NCBI GenBank assembly: GCA_020725985.1
Contig: DYTM01000025.1
Location: 1 to 6,424 of the forward strand
Length of the DNA: 6,424 nucleotides
DNA from: Methanomassiliicoccus sp.
Lineage (GTDB): Archaea > Thermoplasmatota > Thermoplasmata > Methanomassiliicoccales > JACIVX01
Direction: 5' to 3'
In this document: piece after piece, positions 6,084 through 6,424 of the stretch
How positions within the stretch are numbered: position 1 is the first letter of the stretch
Layout: the number at the start of each line of letters is the position of its first letter
The notes under the pieces: model-generated
What the model saw: only the letters and a program-made list of their open reading frames with translations
Told to the model about the DNA's origin: nothing
The model's database searches: none
Made by a program: the position numbers and the translations under genes

Positions 6084-6424
6084 CCCGGTCCACAGATTGC
6101 CCTTTCACCGAGAACGTACGGAAGTATCGCCCTCAGATCGCTGTCTCTGACGACCACGTCGGCCTTCAATGCGACGATGTCGTCGATGGGATTGTAGGCG
6201 ATCGCGAGGCCGCATCCGTCGAACATCGAGGCGTCGATGAAGCTGTCCCCGACGCACGCCACCCTCTCCTTCGGGACATGCCACCGCCGGAGGAACGTAT
6301 CCAGCGCCCGTCGCTTGTTGACCAGCTCCACCCTCAGTATCCCTTCCCCTGTCATCCTGCCCCCGGCATCGCATTCCAGCCCGTTCGCCATGAAACCGTC
6401 AAATCCGTACAACGAGGTGATACG
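6071..6424 (-). CDS. HAD-family phosphatase, SerB-like, C-terminal part (5' end outside window)
   Basis: The frame is open to the right edge, so this is the last 117 codons of a longer gene. Visible haloacid-dehalogenase features are a motif III lysine in VNKRRAL and motif IV as VACVGDSFIDASMFDGCG, followed by LAIAYNP and ADVVVRDSDLRAILPYVLG. That arrangement, and the preceding MTGEG segment, match phosphoserine-phosphatase-like HAD enzymes. The serine biosynthesis role is not certain because many archaeal SerB-like phosphatases have other small phosphorylated substrates. The nucleophile motif (DxD) and the cap domain are beyond the window. The TTG at 6412 is not a credible start: homologous sequence should continue upstream and the frame does so (reading RITS before it). 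The gene is convergent with pcm, and the two stop regions overlap by 13 bp. Confidence 0.85.
   Translation of the reverse strand, partial: RITSLYGFDGFMANGLECDAGGRMTGEGILRVELVNKRRALDTFLRRWHVPKERVACVGDSFIDASMFDGCGLAIAYNPIDDIVALKADVVVRDSDLRAILPYVLGERAICGPGQSL

Overview
The window is a gene-dense, GC-rich stretch of archaeal chromosome. The strongest taxonomic marker is gatD-gatE, the heterodimeric tRNA-dependent amidotransferase found only in Archaea. It is supported by an archaeal HVO_0476-type zinc-finger protein, heavy use of AGG/AGA arginine codons, Shine-Dalgarno motifs ahead of several genes, and TTG/GTG start candidates. A Thermoplasmata-like or other euryarchaeal source is my guess; the sequence alone does not fix it.

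Layout, left to right. (1) The C-terminal part of gatD (cut by the left edge) overlaps gatE by 8 bp. Together they encode the enzyme that turns Glu-tRNA(Gln) into Gln-tRNA(Gln). (2) A HemK/Mtq2-type methyltransferase on the minus strand is convergent with gatE and overlaps its 3' end by 29 bp. (3) An 85-bp divergent spacer follows. (4) A plus-strand block starts with a rhomboid intramembrane protease that carries a C-terminal zinc ribbon. It is joined stop-to-start to a small MBLAC1-like metallo-beta-lactamase-fold hydrolase. (5) After a 40-bp gap with a TATA-like element come an HVO_0476-type zinc-finger protein and, 11 bp later, protein-L-isoaspartate O-methyltransferase (pcm). (6) The C-terminal part of a HAD-family phosphatase (SerB-like) enters from the right edge on the minus strand and overlaps the end of pcm by 13 bp.

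The common theme is translation and protein maintenance: Gln-tRNA synthesis, probable release-factor glutamine methylation, intramembrane proteolysis and isoaspartate repair. Apart from the 85-bp spacer, essentially everything is coding. I see no tRNA, rRNA, CRISPR array, insertion sequence, attachment site or origin. This looks like ordinary core chromosome. The points worth a second look are domain architectures and gene couplings, not a new defence or mobile system.
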